Shown here: one piece after another, positions 1 through 4,497 of the stretch
How positions within the stretch are numbered: the stretch's first letter is position 1
How the letters are laid out: every line of letters starts with the position of its first letter
Made by a program: the position numbers and the translations under genes
Assembly (NCBI GenBank): GCA_021772195.1
Contig: JAJFML010000212.1
Span: forward strand, 1 to 5,366
DNA length: 5,366 bases
DNA from: Chlamydiota bacterium
GTDB taxonomy: Bacteria; Chlamydiota; Chlamydiia; Chlamydiales; SM23-39
Direction: 5' to 3'
Notes under the pieces: generated by a model
Told to the model about the DNA's origin: nothing
Seen by the model: the letters and a program-made list of their open reading frames with translations, nothing else
Databases searched by the model: none

Positions 1-274
1 TATTTATATTGACTGATAATATAGCTGCAATATGTCTTGCATCAATACACTTAGCTGGTAACTCCCTCTCCTGAAGCTGTTCAGTAAGCCAGTGGCTCAA
101 AGAGCCACCTTCTAGCCCTACCAATTCAATATCTAGATTTAGGTTATGTAAAAAAATGGAAATGGCCTTTGGATCTGTTTTTAGAGATTTTTCACAGATT
201 TTTTTACCTTTGTTATCAACAACACAAACAGAAGTTTCTTTCATTGATACGTCTAATCCTACATAATGTTTCAT
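1..274 (-). CDS. IS110-family transposase/recombinase, N-terminal part (C-terminus beyond the left edge)
   Basis: This is the N-terminal 91 residues of a DEDD-type recombinase. These enzymes have a RuvC-like catalytic domain and a C-terminal serine-containing domain, and they move IS110 elements through circular intermediates guided by a bridge RNA. The start codon is the minus-strand ATG at 274-272, preceded by a good ribosome binding site AAAGGAG (complement of 281-287) 6 bases upstream. The protein opens MKHYVGLDVSMKE, giving the first catalytic Asp at residue 8. The expected Glu is in VGLEGG at residue 55. IDARHIAAIL at 77-86 is the conserved stretch just before the Lys-Thr-Asp-x-x-Asp-Ala motif, which would fall outside the window. 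Roughly 300 or more residues would be expected in full. The visible frame has no stop or frameshift. Family assignment is firm; whether the gene is complete and active cannot be seen. Confidence 0.9.
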   Translation of the reverse strand, partial: MKHYVGLDVSMKETSVCVVDNKGKKICEKSLKTDPKAISIFLHNLNLDIELVGLEGGSLSHWLTEQLQERELPAKCIDARHIAAILSVNIN

Positions 275-400
275 TCGTTGCTCCTTTGTTGTTTTGGTCC
301 ATAGAGACCGTTTTTTGTTTGGAGGGCATTATGCCACTCCGTTACAATGGAGCAAGTTTTTTTGACTTCGAGCCTTGCGCGATTATCTAATGTTGTTCAG
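275..400 (-). ncRNA. Candidate IS110 bridge-RNA / structured left-end noncoding region
   Basis: This noncoding stretch lies immediately upstream of the recombinase start, where IS110-group (not IS1111-group) elements encode their bridge RNA. Several short stems are visible. GGTC (296-299) can pair with GACC (306-309). GGAG plus GGCA (321-328) can pair with TGCC plus CTCC (332-340), with a bulged A. CTCC (337-340) can instead pair with GGAG (349-352). GCAAG (352-356) can pair with CTTGC (374-378). The succession of stems is seen directly; the bridge-RNA role is inferred from position and family. The ends of the RNA, and any guide loops matching target or donor DNA, could not be determined. The hairpins could instead be an operator or a leader of the recombinase mRNA. 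Confidence 0.35.
328..355 (-). promoter_or_regulatory. Candidate promoter for the IS110 recombinase gene
   Basis: On the minus strand a TTGCTC -35 element (complement of 350-355) is followed after 16 bases by a CATAAT -10 element (complement of 328-333). A TG one base ahead of the -10 makes it an extended -10. The predicted transcript would start near 321 and leave a leader of about 45 bases before the ATG at 274. The -10 lies inside the strongest hairpin of this region, so transcription and structure would compete. The -35 is weak (three of six consensus bases). Confidence 0.4.
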
Positions 401-418
401 TGTCTCCTTAGAGTATGG

Positions 419-447
419 TTGACTTTTTTTGAGTTTTCAATTATTCT
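419..447 (+). promoter_or_regulatory. Sigma-70/sigma-66-type promoter before the 137-residue hypothetical gene
   Basis: TTGACT (419-424) and TATTCT (442-447) are separated by the ideal 17 bases. The expected start of transcription is near 454, giving a leader of about 38 bases before the ATG at 492. The -35 matches five of six consensus bases and the -10 four of six. The same hexamers and spacing recur before rpe at 950-978. Confidence 0.55.
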
Positions 448-491
448 CTTCGGATAAAAATTTAAATATTTCTAACTAATAAGGTCTGCTT

Positions 492-905
492 ATGTCTATA
501 TCTCTGCAAGAGCGTCAAAGTATTTTAAAAGAGTGCTATGTAGAGGCTACTAAGAAAAAAGGGTTGATTGATTTTACTAAGGAAATTCGTACAGAAAACA
601 ATGACCTATCGGGTAAATATTCTCTTAAGCAGGCAAGGCTTGCTAAGTTATTCTCTAGCGCTGTTTGGATAGATGCTTCAAAGAAAGGAGGTCACCGCAA
701 AGTTAGCAATGTCGTAACAGGCGTTGTTATAGAGTATGCGGATCATCAAAAAGATATAGATCCCGGAGCTGCTCAAACTATTTTCGAGAGAGTACAAACA
801 CACTTGAATATCCTATGTAATGATATTTTTGGTTATAAGAAATATAATTGGAAATTTCCGCCTTCATACCCAGCCTCAGCCAGTAGGTGGCAACGAATAG
901 GTTAA
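492..905 (+). CDS. Hypothetical protein, 137 residues (weak HicA-like features)
   Basis: I do not recognise this gene with confidence. It is soluble, with no signal peptide or membrane segment, and is rich in Lys. The N-terminal half (1-58) looks helical. The middle (59-105) runs W59, then KKGGHRK at 64-70, a beta-like VVTGVVIEY at 74-82, DHQKDIDPGAA at 84-94 and a helix to about 108. The Trp-rich tail ends PASASRWQRIG. The Gly-His before a strand, followed by a D-x-x-PG turn and a helix, faintly resembles HicA mRNA-interferase toxins, but the family's usual position near the N-terminus is not matched and no antitoxin gene follows. The start is supported by AAGG (481-484) seven bases upstream and the promoter at 419. 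Its position between an IS110 element and a housekeeping operon suggests accessory DNA. That it is a real gene is likely; its function is unknown. Confidence 0.7.
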   Translation: MSISLQERQSILKECYVEATKKKGLIDFTKEIRTENNDLSGKYSLKQARLAKLFSSAVWIDASKKGGHRKVSNVVTGVVIEYADHQKDIDPGAAQTIFERVQTHLNILCNDIFGYKKYNWKFPPSYPASASRWQRIG

Positions 906-915
906 GGAGACGTTG

Positions 916-972
916 ATGGACTCATGTATTTCATCTCGCTATGTAGTGGTTGACTTCTCTCTGCTGTCGTAG
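916..972 (+). CDS. Possible 18-residue small protein or leader peptide upstream of rpe
   Basis: A short frame, MDSCISSRYVVVDFSLLS, has an unusually good ribosome binding site: AAGGAG (904-909), six bases before the ATG and overlapping the stop codon of the preceding gene. It ends with TAG 12 bases before the rpe ATG. It could couple translation from the upstream gene into rpe, act as a leader peptide, or be chance. Its 3' half is also the rpe promoter (950-978), which constrains the sequence independently of any peptide. No known family is recognisable. The strong ribosome binding site is the only solid argument. Confidence 0.3.
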   Translation: MDSCISSRYVVVDFSLLS

Positions 973-978
973 TATTCT
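950..978 (+). promoter_or_regulatory. Promoter for rpe, predicted to give a leaderless mRNA
   Basis: TTGACT (950-955), a 17-base spacer and TATTCT (973-978) form a sigma-70/sigma-66-type promoter. Transcription would be expected to start about seven bases after the -10, at or next to position 985, the first base of the rpe ATG. No ribosome binding site is visible between the -10 and the ATG, which fits a leaderless message. The bases TGGTTGACTT around the -35 are shared with the promoter at 419. Confidence 0.6.
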
Positions 979-984
979 TGATGC

Positions 985-1635
985 ATGAAAATTCAAGTAT
1001 TCCCATCTATTCTTGCGTCCGATTTTGGTAAATTGTCAGAAGAGGCGAAGCGTTTAGAAGACGCTGGAGCTGATGCGATCCATGTTGATATCATGGACGG
1101 CCACTTTGTTCCTAATCTTACACTTGGCCCCAAAGCAGTAGCTGCAATCAATCGTTCAACTGACCTTTTTTTAGATGTACATATCATGGTCTACAATCCT
1201 TATGATTTTGTTGAGCGTTTTGTGGAAGCTGGGGCAGATCGTATCACTTTTCACTTTGAAGCAACGGAAGACGTTGAGACTGTGATTGATTACATTAAGA
1301 AGTGTAATGTCAAAGTGGGTCTAGCGTTCAATCCAGAAACTTCTTATGAGATGGTGACGAAATTCATTGGAAAAACCGATCTCATTCTGATGATGACTGT
1401 GAATCCAGGCTTTGGCGGTCAAAAATTCATGCCTGAAGTCTTAGAAAAAGTCACAAGGCTTAAAAGAGATATCGATCAATTGGGTGAAAAAGTTGATATT
1501 CAAGTTGATGGCGGAATTGATGAGAAGACAGGAAAGTTAGCTAAAGACGCAGGTGCAAATATCTTTGTTGCAGGAACCAGTCTTTACAAACAAGACGATC
1601 TTGCTTCAGCTATTTCTCGTCTAAAGTCTGTCTAA
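985..1635 (+). CDS. rpe: Ribulose-phosphate 3-epimerase
   Basis: This cytosolic enzyme interconverts D-ribulose 5-phosphate and D-xylulose 5-phosphate in the non-oxidative pentose phosphate pathway. At 216 residues it is close to the normal family length and shows the full TIM-barrel signature. The N-terminal strand is PSILASDF (7-14). HVDIMDGHFVPN (33-44) supplies metal ligands His33 and Asp35. DVHIMV (64-69) supplies His66. The phosphate-binding loop is VNPGFGGQKF (139-148). VDGGI (174-178) carries the catalytic Asp175. The C-terminal AGTSLY region completes phosphate binding. The ATG at 985 gives the usual MKIQVFPSILASDF beginning. No ribosome binding site precedes it, and the promoter at 950-978 implies transcription beginning at the start codon. 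In Chlamydia this gene sits next to efp; here two genes and a spacer intervene. The product call is secure. Confidence 0.97.
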   Translation: MKIQVFPSILASDFGKLSEEAKRLEDAGADAIHVDIMDGHFVPNLTLGPKAVAAINRSTDLFLDVHIMVYNPYDFVERFVEAGADRITFHFEATEDVETVIDYIKKCNVKVGLAFNPETSYEMVTKFIGKTDLILMMTVNPGFGGQKFMPEVLEKVTRLKRDIDQLGEKVDIQVDGGIDEKTGKLAKDAGANIFVAGTSLYKQDDLASAISRLKSV

Positions 1636-1660
1636 TATATTTAACCACCCGTTCACTGCG

Positions 1661-1672
1661 TTCTCTAGAGAA
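1661..1672. repeat. 12-base perfect palindrome TTCTCTAGAGAA
   Basis: This self-complementary 12-mer lies 25 bases after the rpe stop. Such a site could bind a dimeric regulator or form a tiny hairpin with no real loop. No regulator is known for it, and it lies about 125 bases upstream of the candidate yvcK -35, which is far for a simple operator. Chance occurrence is possible. Confidence 0.4.
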
Positions 1673-1698
1673 AAGTTGAAGAAGTGTGAGTTTCCTCT

Positions 1699-1723
1699 GC
1701 GATCTCTTGCGATCTTTGATCGC
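1699..1723. repeat. GCGATC direct repeat with inverted copy (hairpin)
   Basis: GCGATC occurs at 1699-1704 and 1709-1714, and its complement GATCGC at 1718-1723. The second and third copies form a six-pair stem with a TTT loop. The first and third could pair instead with a 13-base loop. The T run expected of an intrinsic terminator is missing downstream on the plus strand. On the minus strand the T run comes before, not after, the hairpin. It could be an RNA-stability or regulatory element. Confidence 0.45.
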
Positions 1724-1796
1724 GGATGGTAAAAAAAATAAAAAAGTCATTGTTCTCTGTGGTTTTCCATTTCTTTAAGCCTTTTGAGAAAAACGT

Positions 1797-1824
1797 TTGA
1801 GAAAATCGTCCTAAGTTGGATAAT
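1797..1824 (+). promoter_or_regulatory. Candidate promoter for the yvcK-HAD-efp-accBC operon
   Basis: TTGAGA (1797-1802), a 16-base spacer and GATAAT (1819-1824) form a fair sigma-70-type promoter. Transcription would start near 1831, leaving a leader of about 18 bases with no clear ribosome binding site before the ATG at 1849. It is the best promoter candidate in the spacer and the natural entry point for the closely packed genes that follow. Confidence 0.5.
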
Positions 1825-1848
1825 GAGCTCTAAACAACTCTTGGGTTT

Positions 1849-2811
1849 ATGAAAAAAGTAGTCGTCATTGGCGGTGGTACGGGAAACTTTGTAGCGCTTC
1901 GCGGGCTAAAAAGATACGATGTCGATCTTACAGCCATTGTTTCGATGGCAGATGATGGCGGTAGTACGGGTATTCTACGTGATGAACTTGGCGTTTTACC
2001 CCCAGGCGATGTCAGGCAGTGTCTTGTTGCTCTTTCAAATTCAAGCAGGCTCCTTCGCTCTCTTATGAATTACCGTTTTGAAAATGGAAATTTAGGTGGT
2101 CATAGTTTCGGAAATCTTCTCTTATCTGCTCTGGAGAAAGTTACAGGAAGTTTTGAAAAAGCGGTCGAAGAGGCTGGGAAACTTCTTTTTATTAAAGGAA
2201 AGGTGCTCCCTGTCACAGTGCATCAAGTGCGCCTTAAGATGATCCTCAATAATCGAAAAATTCTAGAAGGAGAGAAGGAAATCTATCTCTCGCAAGATAT
2301 CGACAAAGGGTATAAAAGCATCTATTTGGAGCCTTATCCAAAAGTCAATCCAAGTGTCATCGAAGAGATTAAACACGCCGATCTCATTGTAATAGGGCCA
2401 GGCGGTTGGTATACATCTGTGATTCCTAATATTCTCGTAGACGGTGTAGCTGATGCTCTTCGAAAGTCTCAAGCAAAAAAGATTTTTATTAATAATTTAA
2501 TGAATAGAAGAGGGCAGACAACGGGATTTAAAGTCAGTCACTACCTAAAAGAGATTACTTCGTACATCGGGGAAGATATTTTCGACTATATTTTAGTAAA
2601 TGGTGCTAAGCCATCAGAAGATTTGATTGAAAAATATGCTGAAGAGGGCGAACTTGTTGAAAACAACATAGATGATGAGAGAATTATTCTGGCAGATTTA
2701 TTAGGGCCAATGATTCTCTCTTCAAATCACGATCTAATTAGACGAAATCTAATTAGACATGATTCTAAAAAACTAGCTCAGGAGATTATGAAAATTGTGG
2801 ATTATCTTTGA
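1849..2811 (+). CDS. yvcK: YvcK/GlmR family (CofD-like) UDP-GlcNAc-binding regulator of carbon flow
   Basis: This is a cytosolic Rossmann-like protein of the CofD/YvcK family, 320 residues, close to the usual size. In Bacillus the homologue YvcK/GlmR binds UDP-GlcNAc and supports growth on gluconeogenic carbon sources by steering flux into amino-sugar and cell-wall precursors. Motifs in order are GGGTGNF (8-14), ADDGGSTGILR (34-44), PPGDVRQ (51-57), GGHSFGNL (83-90), LPVT (120-123), GPGGWYTSVIPNILV (183-197), KYAEEG (262-267) and RHDSKKLA (303-310). Tyr263 and Arg303 lie where family UDP-GlcNAc contacts are expected, by recollection of the Bacillus protein. Oddities are Asn-Phe after GGGTG, GPGG for the common GPGS, and NRRGQTTGF (219-227) for the usual T-x-x-GET. 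A 15-base near-duplication (2731-2760) adds an extra LIRR. The ATG at 1849 gives the standard KKVVVIGGGTG beginning; the ribosome binding site is weak. The stop lies inside the next gene. Family secure; exact role inferred. Confidence 0.9.
   Translation: MKKVVVIGGGTGNFVALRGLKRYDVDLTAIVSMADDGGSTGILRDELGVLPPGDVRQCLVALSNSSRLLRSLMNYRFENGNLGGHSFGNLLLSALEKVTGSFEKAVEEAGKLLFIKGKVLPVTVHQVRLKMILNNRKILEGEKEIYLSQDIDKGYKSIYLEPYPKVNPSVIEEIKHADLIVIGPGGWYTSVIPNILVDGVADALRKSQAKKIFINNLMNRRGQTTGFKVSHYLKEITSYIGEDIFDYILVNGAKPSEDLIEKYAEEGELVENNIDDERIILADLLGPMILSSNHDLIRRNLIRHDSKKLAQEIMKIVDYL
2731..2760 (+). repeat. 15-base tandem near-duplication in the yvcK C-terminus
   Basis: Two adjacent 15-base units (2731-2745 and 2746-2760) share an identical 12-base core ATCTAATTAGAC and encode DLIRR followed by NLIRH. 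Each core also contains the 10-base palindrome TCTAATTAGA. The duplication stays in frame and abuts the conserved Arg-His-Asp motif. Confidence 0.85.
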
Positions 2812-3484
2812 TTTAGACGATACCTTGATCGATACGACAGGTTCGCTTACACCTTTTAGATTAGAGCAAGCTCTCAAAAAAATGATTGACTCTGGCTTGG
2901 CTGTAAATGACTTTACAAGGGCTCGTTTTCAGCTTTGGGCATTAAATAAAAAAGCATTGAGTACTGAAGAGGCTCTTCGTATCTTCTTTTCATTAGGAGA
3001 ATATGATAAATCTTTTCTTGAAGTGGGAATTAAAGAAATTTATGAGGTAGAACTCCCAGAAAAATTTCCTTTAGAATCACTTCCAGGAGCGGGAAATCTT
3101 TTACAAGAGCTTAAAGACCACACGCTTATATTAGTAACAAAGGGGCATGAGGCTATTCAGTATAAAAAGCTGGAAAAAGCTGGTATTGAACCCAGGTTAT
3201 TTAGTAAAATAATCGTATCGGATTTAAAAGATAAGGGACCTCATTATCAAAAAATTTGTAATGAGATGAACATCCCCCCCTCTCAGCTTGTGGTTATAGG
3301 TGACCGCATTGGATCCGATCTTGTTCCAGCTAAGAAGCTAGGTGCTTGGACAGTGCAGATGAAATGGGGTAGGGGACTCTGTTTTGAAGGTTTAGAGGAT
3401 TATGTTGATTTTAAGATCTCTAAACTGGAAGAAATAAAAAGAATTATAGATCACTTAGGGGCCTTAAATAGCGTAGGAATATGA
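2795..3484 (+). CDS. HAD-superfamily hydrolase (probable phosphatase), substrate unknown
   Basis: This is a 229-residue soluble haloacid-dehalogenase-type phosphohydrolase. Motif I FDLDDTLIDT (5-14) carries nucleophile Asp6 and acid/base Asp8. A helical cap of type C1 spans roughly 16-95. Motif II is LILVTKG (111-117) with Thr115, motif III is probably Lys147 in KDKGPHY, and motif IV is GDRIGSD (169-175) with the metal-binding acids. The start is TTG at 2795. It is the only sensible choice: an in-frame stop lies six bases upstream and motif I begins four residues later. AGGAG (2780-2784) lies ten bases ahead. The gene overlaps the end of yvcK by 17 bases and the start of efp by four (ATGA), implying coupled translation. 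A run of seven C residues (3274-3280) is unusual for this AT-rich sequence. Substrate specificity cannot be read from sequence; a sugar-phosphate or nucleotide substrate is possible. Confidence 0.88.
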   Translation: MWIIFDLDDTLIDTTGSLTPFRLEQALKKMIDSGLAVNDFTRARFQLWALNKKALSTEEALRIFFSLGEYDKSFLEVGIKEIYEVELPEKFPLESLPGAGNLLQELKDHTLILVTKGHEAIQYKKLEKAGIEPRLFSKIIVSDLKDKGPHYQKICNEMNIPPSQLVVIGDRIGSDLVPAKKLGAWTVQMKWGRGLCFEGLEDYVDFKISKLEEIKRIIDHLGALNSVGI

Positions 3485-4041
3485 CGACATCGAATCAAAT
3501 TACACCCGGAATGACGCTGAATATCGACGGAAAGGTTTTCAGAGTTGAATCAAGCGTTAAAGTAAGCGCGCCTAAAGGCACGCCTTTTATGAAGACGAAA
3601 CTTCGCAATCTAGTTACAGATGATCTAGTTGAAAAAAACTTCAAACTGAATCAGGCAGTTCTAGAAGTATCACTTTTAGAACATGCTTTGGAATTTCTCT
3701 ACCCAGAAGGAAAAGATTATCTCTTTCTGGATGTTGATAATCTAGAAAATGTGACAGTGCCACCTGAAGTATTAGGCGAAAAGGTGGATTACTTGAAAGA
3801 AGGAACAGGTGTAAAAGCGATGTTTTATGGAGAGACAATTTTCTCTGTAGAACTTCCGCAGTTTTTGGAACTTATGGTCATTAAGACTGGTGCTCACGAA
3901 GAAGAATCAATGATGGCATCCAATACGACAAAAGTGGCGGTCTTAGAGACTGGCGCTAAAATTTCCGTCCCGCTCTTCATTGAAGCAGGTGATGTGATTA
4001 AAGTAGACACCCAAGAAGGGGAATATATTCAGAGGGTTTAA
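3481..4041 (+). CDS. efp: Translation elongation factor P
   Basis: EF-P binds between the ribosomal P and E sites and relieves stalling at consecutive prolines. The protein is 186 residues, the normal three-domain length. The KOW-like domain I (about 1-65) has TPGMTLNIDGKVFRV and the modification loop VSAPKGTPF (28-36), where Lys32 matches the Lys modified in E. coli EF-P (Lys34). Domain II spans about 66-128. Domain III ends in the conserved GDVIKVDT...GEYIQRV. The loop differs from the common PGKG-x-AF form. As I recall, chlamydiae carry two EF-P genes, and this one corresponds by context to the copy beside accBC (CT122). The ATG at 3481 overlaps the HAD stop as ATGA. AGGA lies only two bases upstream, so translation probably depends on coupling. 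Whether Lys32 is modified cannot be told, since no epmA/epmB or earP gene is in view. Confidence 0.95.
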   Translation: MTTSNQITPGMTLNIDGKVFRVESSVKVSAPKGTPFMKTKLRNLVTDDLVEKNFKLNQAVLEVSLLEHALEFLYPEGKDYLFLDVDNLENVTVPPEVLGEKVDYLKEGTGVKAMFYGETIFSVELPQFLELMVIKTGAHEEESMMASNTTKVAVLETGAKISVPLFIEAGDVIKVDTQEGEYIQRV

Positions 4042-4045
4042 TATA

Positions 4046-4495
4046 GTGGAACTTAAAGATATCAAAGATCTTATGGGCTGTCTCGAAGAGAATAAGCTCA
4101 AAAAAATTGTAATTAAGAAAGGAGATTTTGAACTTGAGCTCGAAAGAGAGTCAAAGGACGTACAATCGGTTCATAATCCTTTACCAACATACATACCTGG
4201 ACAGGTAGAGGTTGCAGCTGCAGCTACACACTCCTCAATACCAGCTACAAGTGTAGCTACTGATGAGTTTGTAACTTCACCTATGGTGGGTACATTCTAT
4301 CTATCTTCATCTCCTGACCAAGCATCTTTTGTGAAAGTAGGCGACCAGGTGGATGAGGGTACAGTTGTCTGTATCGTTGAAGCTATGAAAGTCATGAACG
4401 AAGTCAAAGCTGGCGTTAAAGGTGTTGTTGCAGAGATTATGCTCGACAATGCTCAACCCGTCGAATTTGGCTCTAAAATCTTTCGGATTGTTTAA
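4046..4495 (+). CDS. accB: Biotin carboxyl carrier protein of acetyl-CoA carboxylase
   Basis: AccB carries the biotin that shuttles CO2 from biotin carboxylase to the carboxyltransferase, making malonyl-CoA for fatty-acid synthesis. It has 149 residues, about the usual length. A helical N-terminus (1-25, KDIKDLMGCLEENKLKKI) is followed by the GDFELELERE strand pair, an Ala/Pro/Ser/Thr linker (about 40-73) and the biotinyl domain (75-149). The domain begins TSPMVGTFY and includes EAMKVMNEV with biotin-accepting Lys115. The start is GTG at 4046, giving MELKDIKDLM, the expected N-terminus. AGAGGG (4031-4036), nine bases ahead, is a plausible ribosome binding site inside the efp 3' end. It lies four bases after efp and two bases before accC. 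The identification is secure. Confidence 0.96.
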   Translation: MELKDIKDLMGCLEENKLKKIVIKKGDFELELERESKDVQSVHNPLPTYIPGQVEVAAAATHSSIPATSVATDEFVTSPMVGTFYLSSSPDQASFVKVGDQVDEGTVVCIVEAMKVMNEVKAGVKGVVAEIMLDNAQPVEFGSKIFRIV

Positions 4496-4497
4496 CA

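Larger units (their letters stand above)
1..410 (-). mobile_element. IS110-family insertion sequence, upstream (5') end
   Basis: This is the upstream end of an IS110-family element: the start of the recombinase gene plus its noncoding flank. The rest of the element lies beyond the left edge. IS110 elements usually lack clear terminal inverted repeats and target-site duplications, so the outer boundary cannot be fixed here. The value of 410 is a guess, placed beyond the hairpins and before the promoter of the next gene. The family call rests on the recombinase N-terminus (GLDVS, GLEGG and DARHI motifs). An old, immobile copy is possible, but the visible reading frame is intact. Confidence 0.55.
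1636..1848. other. Noncoding spacer between rpe and yvcK, with repeats and a palindrome
   Basis: This 213-base gap contains a 12-base perfect palindrome (1661-1672), a GCGATC repeat/hairpin cluster (1699-1723), an A-rich run (1731-1746) and a candidate promoter (1797-1824). No intrinsic terminator for rpe is convincing, because the GCGATC hairpin is not followed by a T run on either strand. A 24-codon ATG frame at 1726-1800 has no ribosome binding site and is not called as a gene. Confidence 0.6.

Noticed and set aside
169..390. 73-codon plus-strand open frame over the IS110 start and leader
   Set aside because: It runs antisense to the intact recombinase frame and across its ribosome binding site and leader. 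It is Phe/Leu-rich from T runs, has no recognisable domain, and lacks a credible ribosome binding site.
993..1187. Minus-strand open frame inside rpe
   Set aside because: It lies wholly within the secure rpe gene on the opposite strand with no family signature.
1699..1746. Intrinsic terminator for rpe (GCGATC hairpin plus A/T run)
   Set aside because: The run after the hairpin is A-rich on the plus strand. On the minus strand the T run precedes the hairpin, so neither orientation fits Rho-independent termination.
2263..2472. Minus-strand open frame inside yvcK
   Set aside because: Antisense to conserved YvcK motifs, with no ribosome binding site or domain of its own.
3641..3838. Minus-strand open frame inside efp
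   Set aside because: Antisense to a secure gene, with no independent support.
4213..4262. Tandem repeat or recombination site in the GCAGCT/TAGCTAC-rich stretch of accB
   Set aside because: It encodes the low-complexity Ala/Ser/Thr/Pro linker normal for biotin carboxyl carrier proteins, which explains the repetition.
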